A DNA stretch of 7,854 nt, from contig JBKJML010000116.1 in the NCBI GenBank assembly GCA_046596415.1, forward strand, positions 1 through 7,854, in the 5' to 3' direction. Below are positions 1 to 6,284 of this stretch, piece after piece. This DNA is from JBKJML01 sp046596415. GTDB taxonomy: Bacteria; Actinomycetota; Thermoleophilia; Gaiellales; Gaiellaceae. A program made the translations under genes and the position numbers. How positions within the stretch are numbered: the first letter of the stretch is position 1; each line of letters starts with the position of its first letter. Under the pieces are notes generated by a model. The model was not told the DNA's origin and did not search any database. It saw only the letters and a program-made list of their open reading frames with translations.

Positions 1-1344
1 GACCGTCTCGATGTGCGGCGTGTGCGGAAACATGTCGACCGGCCGCGCCCGGATGAGCTCGTAGCGCCAGTCCTCGCGCAGCGTCTTCAGGTCGGAGGCG
101 AGCGTCGTCGGGTTGCACGAGACATAGACGATCCGCGGCGCCTCGAGACGCCCCAGCCGCCGTAGCGCCTTGCCGGCGAGGCCGGCCCGTGGTGGGTCGA
201 CGACGATGAGGTCGGGGCTGCCGGCCCGCTCCTGGAGCTCCTCGAGCGACTGGGAGACGTTGCCGGCGAAGAACGCCGCGTTGCCGACCTCGTTCAGGTC
301 CATGTTCTCGAGCGCGCACGCGACGGACTCCTCCGAGATCTCCACCCCCCAGACGGTGAGTGCGTCCTTCGCCATCGCGAGGCCGATCGTGCCCGTGCCG
401 CAATAGAGGTCGTAGACAGTCTCGCTCCCGGTCAGCCCGGCGTACTCGATCGCAAGCGCGTACAACTGCGCCGCCATCTCGGTGTTCGTCTGCATGAAGG
501 CATTCGGGCGCAGCCGGAAGCGGAGGCCGAGCAGCTCCTCCTCGATCGCCTCCTCGCCCCACAGGACCGTCGAGGGCAGGTTCGTCACCTCGGACGGCGA
601 GTCGTTGATCGCCCAGTGGATCGACTTCACCTGCGGGAAGCGTCGCAGCACTTCGACGAAGTAGCCGCGCTCGAACTTCTCGCCGGGGGCGGTGACGAGC
701 ATCACCATCACCTGGCCGGTGTTCCGGCCCTCGCGGTAGACGAGGTGGCGCAGGTAGCCGGTCTGATCGACCTGGCTGTAAGCCTCGAGCTTCTCCTCGC
801 GCGCCCAGTCGCGAACGGCATTGCGGATCTCGTTGCCGAGCTCGGTCGTCAACCAGCACTGCTCGACCGCCAGCACCTCGTCCCAACGGCCGGCCTTGTG
901 GAAGCCGAGCGCCGGCCCGTCGTTCAACTGCGTGAACGAGTACTCGAGCTTGTTGCGGTAGTGGAACTTCGAGGCGGCGGGGACGATCGGCTCGAGCGGC
1001 GGCTCGGCGATGCCGCCGATGCGCACGAGGGCGTCCCGCACCTGCGACTCCTTCGACGCGAGCTGAACCTCGTAGTCGAGATCCTGAAAGCGGCAGCCGC
1101 CGCAGGCGGGATAGTGCGCGCACGGCGCCGCGACGCGCTGCGGAGAGGGAACGAGCACCTCGGTCGCGAGCGCCTCGGCGAAGCCGCGCTTCACCTTCGT
1201 GACGCGGGCCTTGACCGTGTCGCCCGGCAGGCCGCGGCGGACGAAGACGACGAAGCCGTCGAGCCGCGCGACACCGTTCCCGCCGTACGCGAGCGAGTCG
1301 ATCGAGAGCTCGACCTCCTCGTGCATCTTCACCGGCGCGGCCAT
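1..1344 (-). CDS. rlmD: RumA/RlmD-family 23S rRNA (uracil-C5)-methyltransferase, 3' end outside window
   Basis: SAM-dependent enzyme that makes 5-methyluridine in RNA, most likely 23S rRNA. The frame reads from an ATG at 1344 to the window edge (448 residues, no stop). An N-terminal TRAM-like segment (about residues 8-65) is followed by the iron-sulfur cysteines C75-x5-C81-x2-C84, with C163 (EQCWL) the likely fourth ligand. A QTNTEM motif and the SAM loop DLYCGTGTIGL (from D312) follow. Then come VVDPPRAGL and VSCNPTTLASDL, with nucleophile C410. The catalytic-base Glu is E446 in HIETV, so only a few residues are missing. The target base (U1939, U747, or tRNA U54 by a TrmA-like paralogue) cannot be fixed from sequence; the iron-sulfur cluster favours rRNA. 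A 74-base gap separates it from yjbQ upstream. A TACCCT hexamer seven bases before the ATG suggests its own near-leaderless promoter. Confidence 0.92.
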   Translation of the reverse strand, partial: MAAPVKMHEEVELSIDSLAYGGNGVARLDGFVVFVRRGLPGDTVKARVTKVKRGFAEALATEVLVPSPQRVAAPCAHYPACGGCRFQDLDYEVQLASKESQVRDALVRIGGIAEPPLEPIVPAASKFHYRNKLEYSFTQLNDGPALGFHKAGRWDEVLAVEQCWLTTELGNEIRNAVRDWAREEKLEAYSQVDQTGYLRHLVYREGRNTGQVMVMLVTAPGEKFERGYFVEVLRRFPQVKSIHWAINDSPSEVTNLPSTVLWGEEAIEEELLGLRFRLRPNAFMQTNTEMAAQLYALAIEYAGLTGSETVYDLYCGTGTIGLAMAKDALTVWGVEISEESVACALENMDLNEVGNAAFFAGNVSQSLEELQERAGSPDLIVVDPPRAGLAGKALRRLGRLEAPRIVYVSCNPTTLASDLKTLREDWRYELIRARPVDMFPHTPHIETV

Positions 1345-1351
1345 CCAGTCG

Positions 1352-1357
1352 AGGGTA
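1352..1357 (-). promoter_or_regulatory. putative -10 (TACCCT) of rlmD
   Basis: On the minus strand TACCCT ends seven bases before the ATG at 1344, which would put the transcription start at 1345 or 1344 and give a leaderless message. No Shine-Dalgarno sequence is visible and no good -35 was found. The call rests on the same arrangement recurring at other genes in this window. Confidence 0.45.
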
Positions 1358-1393
1358 CCGGCACGTCTGGCCAGGTGCGGATCGGACGGCGAA

Positions 1394-1408
1394 TGGGCTC
1401 AACGCCCA
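1394..1408 (-). terminator. weak hairpin after yjbQ
   Basis: TGGGC / GCCCA form a 5-bp stem with loop TCAAC in the 74-base spacer downstream of yjbQ. The palindrome GGACGCGTCC (1409-1418) directly abuts the yjbQ stop. There is no T-run. It may contribute to termination between yjbQ and rlmD, but the stem is short and could be chance. Confidence 0.22.
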
Positions 1409-1418
1409 GGACGCGTCC

Positions 1419-1817
1419 CTACTGGACGATGGAGACGTACACCGACCGTGTGCGCGGACCGTCGAACTCGCAGAAGAAGATGCCCTGCCAGGTGCCGAGC
1501 GCAAGCTCGCCGTCGTCCGTGAGCGGAACCAGGACGCTCGGGCCCATGAAGGCGGCGCGGATGTGGGTCGGTGCGTTCTCCTCACCCTCCTCGACGTGCT
1601 GCCAGTGCCAGTCGCCCGGAACGATCCGCTCGAGCGCTGTCTCGAAGTCGCGCGCCACGGCCGGGTCGGCGTGCTCGTTGATCGTGACGCCCGCCGTCGT
1701 ATGCGGGACGTAGACGAGGACGGCCGCCCCGCTCGCGCCACGCACCGCCTCCCGAACCTCCGCGGTGATGTCGACGAGCTGGCTCTGCCGGTCGGTGCTG
1801 AGCGTGAGCTCTTTCAT
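1419..1817 (-). CDS. yjbQ: YjbQ/UPF0047 family protein
   Basis: A 132-residue cytosolic protein, the usual size for this family. Family landmarks are PHTTAGVTINEHADP (residues 38-52), the HWQH...EGEEN...THI segment in the middle, and LALGTWQGIFFCEFDGPR near the C terminus. The conserved His and Asn/Glu residues of the HTTA and INE motifs are present. The E. coli member has been associated with weak thiamine-phosphate-synthase activity, but the family role is still poorly defined, so no pathway is assigned. I chose the ATG at 1817 because MKELTL begins the family-like N terminus. An ATG ten codons upstream lies inside the divergent peptidase gene and upstream of the presumed -10. The start is 19 bases from the divergent peptidase start. 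Confidence 0.9.
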   Translation of the reverse strand: MKELTLSTDRQSQLVDITAEVREAVRGASGAAVLVYVPHTTAGVTINEHADPAVARDFETALERIVPGDWHWQHVEEGEENAPTHIRAAFMGPSVLVPLTDDGELALGTWQGIFFCEFDGPRTRSVYVSIVQ

Positions 1818-1824
1818 CGGCCCG

Positions 1825-1831
1825 TATCCTA
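1825..1831. promoter_or_regulatory. symmetric -10 element TATCCTA serving both yjbQ and the M3 peptidase
   Basis: The 19-base spacer between the divergent starts contains TATCCTA. Read on the plus strand, TATCCT (1825-1830) ends six bases before the GTG at 1837. Read on the minus strand, TAGGAT (1831-1826) ends eight bases before the ATG at 1817. Both fit TAnnnT, so a single TAnnnTA core could direct transcription both ways, with starts at or within two bases of the start codons. No good -35 or ribosome-binding site was seen on either side. Confidence 0.5.
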
Positions 1832-1836
1832 GAGAC

Positions 1837-3342
1837 GTGGCCGACATCGCCTTCAGCGAGCGTGAGCTCGACGCCTACCGCACCGGTGCCGACCGCTTCA
1901 TGGCGGAGCTCGACGAGGAGAGCTACCTCCATTTCGCGGGCCTGAAGCCGGACTACGACCTGGCGTCGATCTACACGCGCCACGCCGAGCTGACCGATCT
2001 CGAGCAGGTGAAGCGCCTCGGCGCGACCGTCGACGGCCGCAAGAACCTCGAGCTCTTCCGCTTCGGCTGCGAGGGCTTCCTCGGCGGCCTGACGCGCGGC
2101 AACGCAGAGCGGATCGCCGCGCTCGAGGCCTCGCTCGAGACCCAGCTCGATCAAGAGCACGGTGGCCGCACGATCGGCTACCGGATGCTGACGCCGGCGA
2201 TCGCGAACGAGCCCGACCGCGAGCTCCGGCAGGAGCTCGAGCAGCGACGGAACGAACTGACCGAACGGGAGCTGAACCCGATCCACCTCGAGGCGGCCGA
2301 GACGAATGCCCGCGCCGTGACCGAGCTCGACGCGCCCACCTACCTCGCCCTCTACCGCGACCGGTTCGGCTGGGAGATCGACGGCCTCGCCGCGCAGTGC
2401 CGCGACTTCCTCGACTCGACCGAGCGCCTCTACGAGCAGACGATGGACCGAGCCCTCCGATCCCACGTCGGGATCGGGCTCGAGGAGGCCGAGCGCTTCG
2501 ACGCGCGCCGCTTCTTCCGCGGCTCGAGCTGGGACAAGGCATTCCCTGCCGACCGGATGCTGCCCGCGCTGCGCGGCACGCTCGCCGGGCTCGGGATCGA
2601 CCTCGACGCCCAACGGAACGTCCACCTCGACATCGAGGAGCGGCCGACGAAGGACCCACGCGCGTTCTGCTCACCGATCGAGGTGCCGGGCAAGGTGATG
2701 CTCGTGATCCAGCCGATGGGCGGCCCCGACGACTGGCGGGCGCTCTTCCACGAAGCCGGCCACATGGAGCACTTCGCCTTCACCTCGGCAAGCCTCAAGG
2801 TGGAGGAGAAACGTCTCGGTGACAACGCCGTCACCGAGGGTTGGGCGATGCTTCTCGAGCACCTCACCTGGGAGCCGGCTTGGCTGAACCGGATGCTCGA
2901 CGTGCCCCGCCCGCAGGAGTTCGCCGCCGAGAGCGCGGTGCAACTCCTTTGGTACACGCGCCGCTACTCCGCAAAGCTCCTCTACGAGCTCGAGTTCCAC
3001 GCTGCGGTGCGTCCGGAGTCGATGCGCGGCCGCTACGTTGAGCTCCTCGGCGCTGCGCTGAAGATCGAGCCGAGCCCGGCCGACTACCTGGCCGACATCG
3101 ACTCGGGTTTCTACTGCACCTCCTACCTGCGCTCGTGGGCGTTCGAGGCGCAGCTCCGCACGTTCCTGCGCGAGCAGTATGGCGATGCCTGGTTCACGCG
3201 CCGTGAGGCTGGAACGCTCCTACGCGAGCTGTGGGAGCTCGGCCAGCAACCCACGGCCGACGAGCTCCTGAAGGACGTCACCGGCGCGCCAGTGACCATG
3301 GAGGCAATCGCGGAGCGGATCCGCGAGGCGCTTCCTGCTTAG
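1837..3342 (+). CDS. M3-like zinc metallopeptidase (oligopeptidase type)
   Basis: A 501-residue predicted soluble peptidase. The zinc site is HEAGHMEH at residues 305-312: H305 and H309 are ligands and E306 the catalytic Glu, matching the M3 pattern HExGHxxH. The likely third ligand is E334 in AVTEGWAMLLEHL, 29 residues on, in the position expected for M3 oligopeptidases. Near the C terminus SGFYCTSYLRSWAFEAQLR carries Tyr426 and Tyr429, reminiscent of the substrate-stabilising tyrosines of the family. The protein is shorter than typical PepF/OpdA enzymes (about 600-700 residues). No signal peptide or membrane helix is seen, so it probably trims cytosolic peptides. The GTG at 1837 is chosen because upstream in-frame codons run into yjbQ and because of the -10 hexamer six bases before it. 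M32 carboxypeptidase was considered, but the HExGHxxH form fits M3 better. Its stop overlaps the ferritin stop. Confidence 0.82.
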   Translation: MADIAFSERELDAYRTGADRFMAELDEESYLHFAGLKPDYDLASIYTRHAELTDLEQVKRLGATVDGRKNLELFRFGCEGFLGGLTRGNAERIAALEASLETQLDQEHGGRTIGYRMLTPAIANEPDRELRQELEQRRNELTERELNPIHLEAAETNARAVTELDAPTYLALYRDRFGWEIDGLAAQCRDFLDSTERLYEQTMDRALRSHVGIGLEEAERFDARRFFRGSSWDKAFPADRMLPALRGTLAGLGIDLDAQRNVHLDIEERPTKDPRAFCSPIEVPGKVMLVIQPMGGPDDWRALFHEAGHMEHFAFTSASLKVEEKRLGDNAVTEGWAMLLEHLTWEPAWLNRMLDVPRPQEFAAESAVQLLWYTRRYSAKLLYELEFHAAVRPESMRGRYVELLGAALKIEPSPADYLADIDSGFYCTSYLRSWAFEAQLRTFLREQYGDAWFTRREAGTLLRELWELGQQPTADELLKDVTGAPVTMEAIAERIREALPA

Positions 3343-3863
3343 AGGGCGCCGCCGGCTGCGGGCGGAACGCCCGACTCGGGGGCCACACCGCCGCCCTCGC
3401 GCGCCAGGTAGTCCTCGACGAGCATCACGTTGTCGCGGCAGCGCTCGACGACCGCGAGGAGCGACGACATCGACGCCACCTCTTCGCGCTGCTCCTGGAG
3501 GAACCAGTGCATGAACTGCTCGCCGACGAGGTCGTTCTCCGCCCGCGCAAGCTGCGCGAGGTCGGCGATCTGCGCGGTGACGCGGTGTTCCTGCTCGAGT
3601 GCGAGCGCGACGGGCTCAACGGCATCGCCGAACGCCGACTTCGGGGCATCGACCCCCGGGATCGAGACGGCGATCCCGGCGTCGAGCAGGTACTGCACGA
3701 TCATCATCGCGTGGTTGCGCTCCTCGACCGCCTGGCGGTAGAAGTGCGCGGCCAGCTGCGGCAGCGTCTGGGCGTCGTAGTGGACCGCGATCGCGACGTA
3801 CTGCTGCGACGCACCGAGCTCGTAGCCGATCTGGCCGTTGAGCGCTGCGGGGAAGGAAGCCAC
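3339..3863 (-). CDS. Ferritin (non-haem iron storage protein)
   Basis: A 174-residue ferritin that oxidises Fe(II) and stores it in a 24-subunit cage in the cytosol. Ferroxidase residues are recognisable: E15 in the first helix (GQIGYELGASQQY), E48 and H51 in EERNHAMM, E92 in LEQEHRVT, and Q125/E128 in WFLQEQREEVA. This matches bacterial FtnA/BfrB ferritins rather than haem bacterioferritin or Dps. The last ~20 residues are a Gly/Pro/Ala-rich tail beyond the helical fold, as in some actinobacterial ferritins. The start is GTG (3863); no Shine-Dalgarno sequence precedes it, but TAGAGT ends six bases upstream, suggesting a leaderless message. It is divergent from argF (33-base spacer) and convergent with the peptidase, sharing four bases. 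I saw no convincing palindromic iron-regulator box in the spacer. Confidence 0.92.
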   Translation of the reverse strand: MASFPAALNGQIGYELGASQQYVAIAVHYDAQTLPQLAAHFYRQAVEERNHAMMIVQYLLDAGIAVSIPGVDAPKSAFGDAVEPVALALEQEHRVTAQIADLAQLARAENDLVGEQFMHWFLQEQREEVASMSSLLAVVERCRDNVMLVEDYLAREGGGVAPESGVPPAAGGAL

Positions 3864-3869
3864 GAAGCG

Positions 3870-3875
3870 ACTCTA
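3870..3875 (-). promoter_or_regulatory. putative -10 (TAGAGT) of ferritin, leaderless
   Basis: On the minus strand TAGAGT ends exactly six bases before the GTG at 3863, so the first base of the start codon would be +1. There is no ribosome-binding site between them. No convincing -35 is visible. Confidence 0.5.
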
Positions 3876-3884
3876 ACGGAGGGG

Positions 3885-3890
3885 TAGGGT
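3885..3890 (+). promoter_or_regulatory. putative -10 (TAGGGT) of argF, leaderless
   Basis: TAGGGT ends exactly six bases before the argF ATG at 3897. An alternative reading is a Shine-Dalgarno-like GGAGGGG at 3878-3884, twelve bases before the ATG. That would be used only if transcription starts further upstream, and the spacing is long. The two readings exclude each other. Confidence 0.45.
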
Positions 3891-3896
3891 TGACCG

Positions 3897-4844
3897 ATGG
3901 CGAGCGTCATGGCGGATCACCTGAAAGGTCGCAGCTTCACGCGCATCGGCGCGTGGGAGCGCGACGATCTGCTCACGGTCGTCAACCTCGCCGACGAGCT
4001 GAAGACGGAGCGAGCGCGGCGCAAGGAACTGCGTCTGCTGCCGGGCCGCACGATCGGGCTGATCTTCTTCAAGCCGTCCACCCGCACCCGGGTCGGCTTC
4101 GAGGTGGGGATCGCGGAGCTCGGCGGGCTTGCGCTCTACCTGCCGGCCGCCGACCTGCAGCTGGCGCGCGGCGAGAGCGTGAAGGACACGGCGATCGTGC
4201 TCTCGCGAATGCTGTCCGCGATCATGATCCGCACGTTCGCGCAGGCCGACGTCGAGGAGTTCGCAGCCGAGGCGTCGATCCCCGTGATCAACGGCCTCAC
4301 CGACGCGACCCACCCGCTCCAGGCGCTGGCCGACGCGATGACGATCCGCGAGCGCTTCGGTGGCCTCGAAGGTGTGCGGCTCGTCTACCTCGGCGACGGC
4401 AACAACGTGTGCGCCTCGCTGATGCGGATCGCCGGCCGCTTCGGGATGCACTTCGTAGCCTCCACCCCGCCCGGCTACGAGCCGAACGCCGACTACGTCG
4501 CCGCCGCACGTGCCGATGCCGAGGCGAACGGCGGCTCGGTCGAGCTGATCGCCGACCCACGCGAGGCCGTTCAAGGCGCGCAGGTGCTCTACACCGACGT
4601 CTGGACGAGCATGGGCAGAGACGACGAGCGCGAGCGCCGCCTCCGCGACCTCGCCGGGCACCGGATCGACGACGCGATCCTCGACGCGGCCGGCCCCGAA
4701 GCGATCGCCATGCATTGCCTGCCGGCGCACACGGGCGAAGAGATCACCGCCGAGGTGCTGTACGGCCGACGCTCGCTCGCCTGGGAACAGGCCGAGAACC
4801 GCCTGCATACCCAGAAGGCGCTGATGGCGCTCGTCATCCGCTGA
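3897..4844 (+). CDS. argF: Ornithine carbamoyltransferase
   Basis: Catalyses carbamoyl phosphate + ornithine to citrulline in arginine synthesis (cytosolic, normally a trimer). The 315 residues match the family length. Carbamoyl-phosphate site: FFKPSTRTRVGFEVG, with S61-T-R-T-R65. HPLQ is at 139-142 (HPxQ motif). The ornithine-binding DVWTSMG is at 234-240. The catalytic Cys is C274 in MHCLPAH, and the C-terminal ENR (300-302) is present. Many family members read HCLPAHRGEE; here the R is T279, a variable position. The SMG motif and HCLP exclude aspartate carbamoyltransferase. No other arg gene is in the window; the gene instead leads a run with two protease genes. A second possible start is Met5 at 3909, but the ATG at 3897 has the promoter hexamer at the right distance. 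No ARG-box-like operator was recognised. Confidence 0.95.
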   Translation: MASVMADHLKGRSFTRIGAWERDDLLTVVNLADELKTERARRKELRLLPGRTIGLIFFKPSTRTRVGFEVGIAELGGLALYLPAADLQLARGESVKDTAIVLSRMLSAIMIRTFAQADVEEFAAEASIPVINGLTDATHPLQALADAMTIRERFGGLEGVRLVYLGDGNNVCASLMRIAGRFGMHFVASTPPGYEPNADYVAAARADAEANGGSVELIADPREAVQGAQVLYTDVWTSMGRDDERERRLRDLAGHRIDDAILDAAGPEAIAMHCLPAHTGEEITAEVLYGRRSLAWEQAENRLHTQKALMALVIR

Positions 4845-4851
4845 CCGACGA

Positions 4852-5535
4852 ATGCTGCCGCTCCGCGACAACGTCCCCACCCGCTCGCGCCCGGTCGTCA
4901 CCTGGGCGCTGATCGCGGTCAACGTGCTCGTCTGGGTGCTCTACCAGCTACCCGACCTCGAGCGGTCGGTCGTCGAGCTCGGCTACCAGCCCTGCGAGGT
5001 CACGGAGGTGTGCCGACAGATCGGTGAAGCATGGCCGCTCAACCTGTTCAGCTCGATGTTCCTGCACGGCGGCTGGGAGCACCTGCTCGGAAACATGCTC
5101 TTCCTCTGGATCTTCGGCAACAACGTCGAGGACTCGATGGGCCGCAGCCGCTACCTCGCCTTCTACGTGCTCGGCGGGCTCACGGCGACCGCAGCGCAGA
5201 CGATCGTGACGCTCCACTGGGGCAGCGCCGCCGACGCCGCGATCCCGAACGTCGGCGCGAGTGGCGCGATCGCGGCCGTGCTCGGCGCCTACTTCGTGTT
5301 GCTGCCGCGGGCGCGCGTCCTGACCTGGATCGTCTTCGTGCTGCGTGAGGTCCCGGCCTTCGTGCTGCTCGGGCTCTGGTTTGTCTTCCAGCTCTGGTCG
5401 GGCAGCGGCGCGATCGCCCACCCCGAGCAGGGCGGCGGCGTCGCGTTCTTCGCCCACGTCGGTGGCTTCGTGTTCGGGCTGGCGCTCGTCAAGCTGTTCG
5501 CGATCCGCAAACCGCTCGAGCCGCGTTGGACCTGA
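4852..5535 (+). CDS. Rhomboid family intramembrane serine protease
   Basis: A 227-residue polytopic membrane protein with about six hydrophobic helices (roughly residues 15-33, 64-90, 100-120, 132-151, 158-182, 197-215). The catalytic dyad is S137 in NVGASGA and H202 in FFAHVGGFVFG. H77 and N81 in WEHLLGNMLFLWIFG are the conserved oxyanion-side residues. The first periplasmic loop contains two cysteines (C48, C54) that could pair. It should cleave transmembrane substrates within the bilayer; substrates cannot be told from sequence. Seven bases separate it from the argF stop and no ribosome-binding site is seen, so expression is probably coupled to argF. The downstream metallopeptidase start lies inside its last codons. 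Confidence 0.92.
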   Translation: MLPLRDNVPTRSRPVVTWALIAVNVLVWVLYQLPDLERSVVELGYQPCEVTEVCRQIGEAWPLNLFSSMFLHGGWEHLLGNMLFLWIFGNNVEDSMGRSRYLAFYVLGGLTATAAQTIVTLHWGSAADAAIPNVGASGAIAAVLGAYFVLLPRARVLTWIVFVLREVPAFVLLGLWFVFQLWSGSGAIAHPEQGGGVAFFAHVGGFVFGLALVKLFAIRKPLEPRWT

Positions 5536-5861
5536 CCGCATTCGAACGGCACGTGCAGGCGGCGCTCGAGTCGCTGCCCCCCCACCTCGCCAAAGCGGTG
5601 CGGAATCTCGAGCTCGTCGTCCTGGACGAGCATCCGGACGATCCCGACCTGTTCGGCCTCTACGAGGGCGTTCCCTTGCCGGAGCGCGACGACGAGGCCG
5701 GAATGCTCCCCGACCGGATCTCGATCTACCGCCGTCCGCTCGAGGAGGAGTTCCCCGACCCGGTGGAACTGGAGGACGAGATCCGGATCACGGTGCTGCA
5801 CGAGCTCGCGCACTACTTCGGAATCGACGAGGACCGCCTCGACGAACTCGGCTACGCCTGA
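5526..5861 (+). CDS. Zincin-like metallopeptidase family protein (PF06262/DUF1025 type)
   Basis: A 111-residue cytosolic protein. LFGLYEGVPLPER (42-54), LPDRISIYRRPL (61-72) and LHELAHYFGIDEDRLDELGY (91-110) are the landmarks of this small 'minimal zincin' family. H92-E93-x-x-H96 is the metal site, with D101 the probable third ligand in HExxHxxGxxD. The family is widespread in actinobacteria; its substrate is unknown and proteolytic activity is not generally shown. The TTG at 5526 gives the family-like N terminus (FxxxVxxALxxLP) and a 10-base overlap with the rhomboid gene. An in-frame GTG at 5553 would cut into the conserved first helix. The stop overlaps the next ATG (TGATG), implying translational coupling. 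Confidence 0.88.
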   Translation: MDLTAFERHVQAALESLPPHLAKAVRNLELVVLDEHPDDPDLFGLYEGVPLPERDDEAGMLPDRISIYRRPLEEEFPDPVELEDEIRITVLHELAHYFGIDEDRLDELGYA

Positions 5862-5944
5862 TGACAACCGCGCTCGAAGCCATCGCGATGCTGTCGTTGG
5901 TCGTCGGCGTCGCGGTCGTGCTCTGGTGCTTCATCGGTCGCTGA
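5861..5944 (+). CDS. 27-aa single-helix membrane microprotein (hypothetical)
   Basis: A 27-codon ORF whose ATG shares one base with the stop of the metallopeptidase gene (TGATG at 5859-5863), the usual arrangement for translational re-initiation. The N terminus is short and mildly polar (MTTALEAIAM). It leads into about 16 uninterrupted hydrophobic residues (LSLVVGVAVVLWCFIG, from residue 11) and ends in Arg. This looks like one transmembrane helix with an inside-positive C-terminal end. No family is recognised. It is too short for standard gene callers, and its reality rests on the start-stop overlap and the clear hydrophobic character. Position in the run suggests a membrane role, perhaps with the rhomboid protease, but that is inference. 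Confidence 0.55.
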   Translation: MTTALEAIAMLSLVVGVAVVLWCFIGR

Positions 5945-5986
5945 ACGCACGGGAATGCGCGACAGGGGCGCCGCGTTTTCAGGGGT

Positions 5987-6232
5987 ATGACTACGACGAT
6001 CAACGAGATCCACGCCGAGATCGAACGGTTGAGCGAGGTGCGCTCGGAGCTGTGGTACACGCTCTCGCGGGGCCGCGACCAGACGGTGGTGGACGAGATC
6101 AAGGCACTGGACGTGAGGCTGCAGAGCCTCTGGGACGCACACCGTGCCGAGCGGGCGCGAATCCGCTTCGGCGAGCGCGAGAACATCGTGCGTCGCGCCC
6201 GCGCCGAAGACCGGCTCGACCGCGCGGCATAG
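5987..6232 (+). CDS. DUF2630-like small protein
   Basis: An 81-residue highly charged, helix-prone protein. A first helix (residues 5-27, NEIHAEIERLSEVRSEL) and a second (33-60) carry the LDVRLQSLWDAHRAERARIRFG segment. That segment resembles the 'LDxxWDLLRxRRAxxxxG' pattern I associate with DUF2630 proteins of actinobacteria. Function unknown; two antiparallel helices are likely. The ATG at 5987 is the only start after the in-frame stop at 5942. AGGGGT directly abuts the ATG, too close for a normal Shine-Dalgarno interaction, and no TAnnnT hexamer is in place. It is therefore probably read through from the upstream run (42-base gap) or has a promoter I cannot see. A strong hairpin follows seven bases after its stop. 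Confidence 0.75.
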   Translation: MTTTINEIHAEIERLSEVRSELWYTLSRGRDQTVVDEIKALDVRLQSLWDAHRAERARIRFGERENIVRRARAEDRLDRAA

Positions 6233-6238
6233 AACGTC

Positions 6239-6268
6239 GGCGAGGGCGCGGGAGACCGCGCCCTCGCC
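6239..6268 (+). terminator. 13-bp perfect hairpin terminator with GAGA tetraloop
   Basis: GGCGAGGGCGCGG pairs perfectly with CCGCGCCCTCGCC (6239-6251 / 6256-6268) around a GAGA loop, a GNRA-type tetraloop. It lies just after the DUF2630-like stop. There is no T-run, as is common for GC-rich actinobacterial terminators. It should end the argF-to-DUF2630 run. The next promoter hexamer starts at the very next base. Confidence 0.75.
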
Positions 6269-6274
6269 TATCAT
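6269..6274 (+). promoter_or_regulatory. putative -10 (TATCAT) of the coiled-coil gene
   Basis: TATCAT differs from TATAAT at one base. It would start transcription near 6281, giving a leader of about four bases before the ATG at 6285. It directly abuts the preceding hairpin, so any -35 contact would lie in the hairpin sequence; no -35 match is seen there. Confidence 0.5.
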
Positions 6275-6284
6275 CCGCCCCGTC

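Noticed and set aside
616..1713. 365-codon plus-strand ORF
   Set aside because: Antisense to the clearly recognised RlmD-family and YjbQ genes; low-complexity Leu/Arg/Val shadow without family motifs.
1818..1847. Longer yjbQ N terminus from the ATG at 1847
   Set aside because: It would overlap the divergent peptidase gene and lie upstream of the presumed -10; the family N terminus starts at MKELTL.
1582..2625. 347-codon minus-strand ORF spanning yjbQ and the peptidase
   Set aside because: It overlaps both supported genes and the divergent promoter and has no family landmarks.
3864..3896. Iron-regulator or arginine-repressor operator between ferritin and argF
   Set aside because: The 33-base spacer shows no palindrome like an IdeR/Fur box or an ARG box; only the two promoter hexamers are supported.
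4711..4740. T279 in place of Arg in the argF HCLPAH(R)G motif as a sign of changed substrate
   Set aside because: This position also differs in established ornithine carbamoyltransferases such as the E. coli enzyme; STRTR, SMG, HCLP and ENR are intact.
3873..4922. 349-codon minus-strand ORF
   Set aside because: Antisense to argF and the divergent promoter; no recognisable motif, composition typical of a GC-rich shadow.
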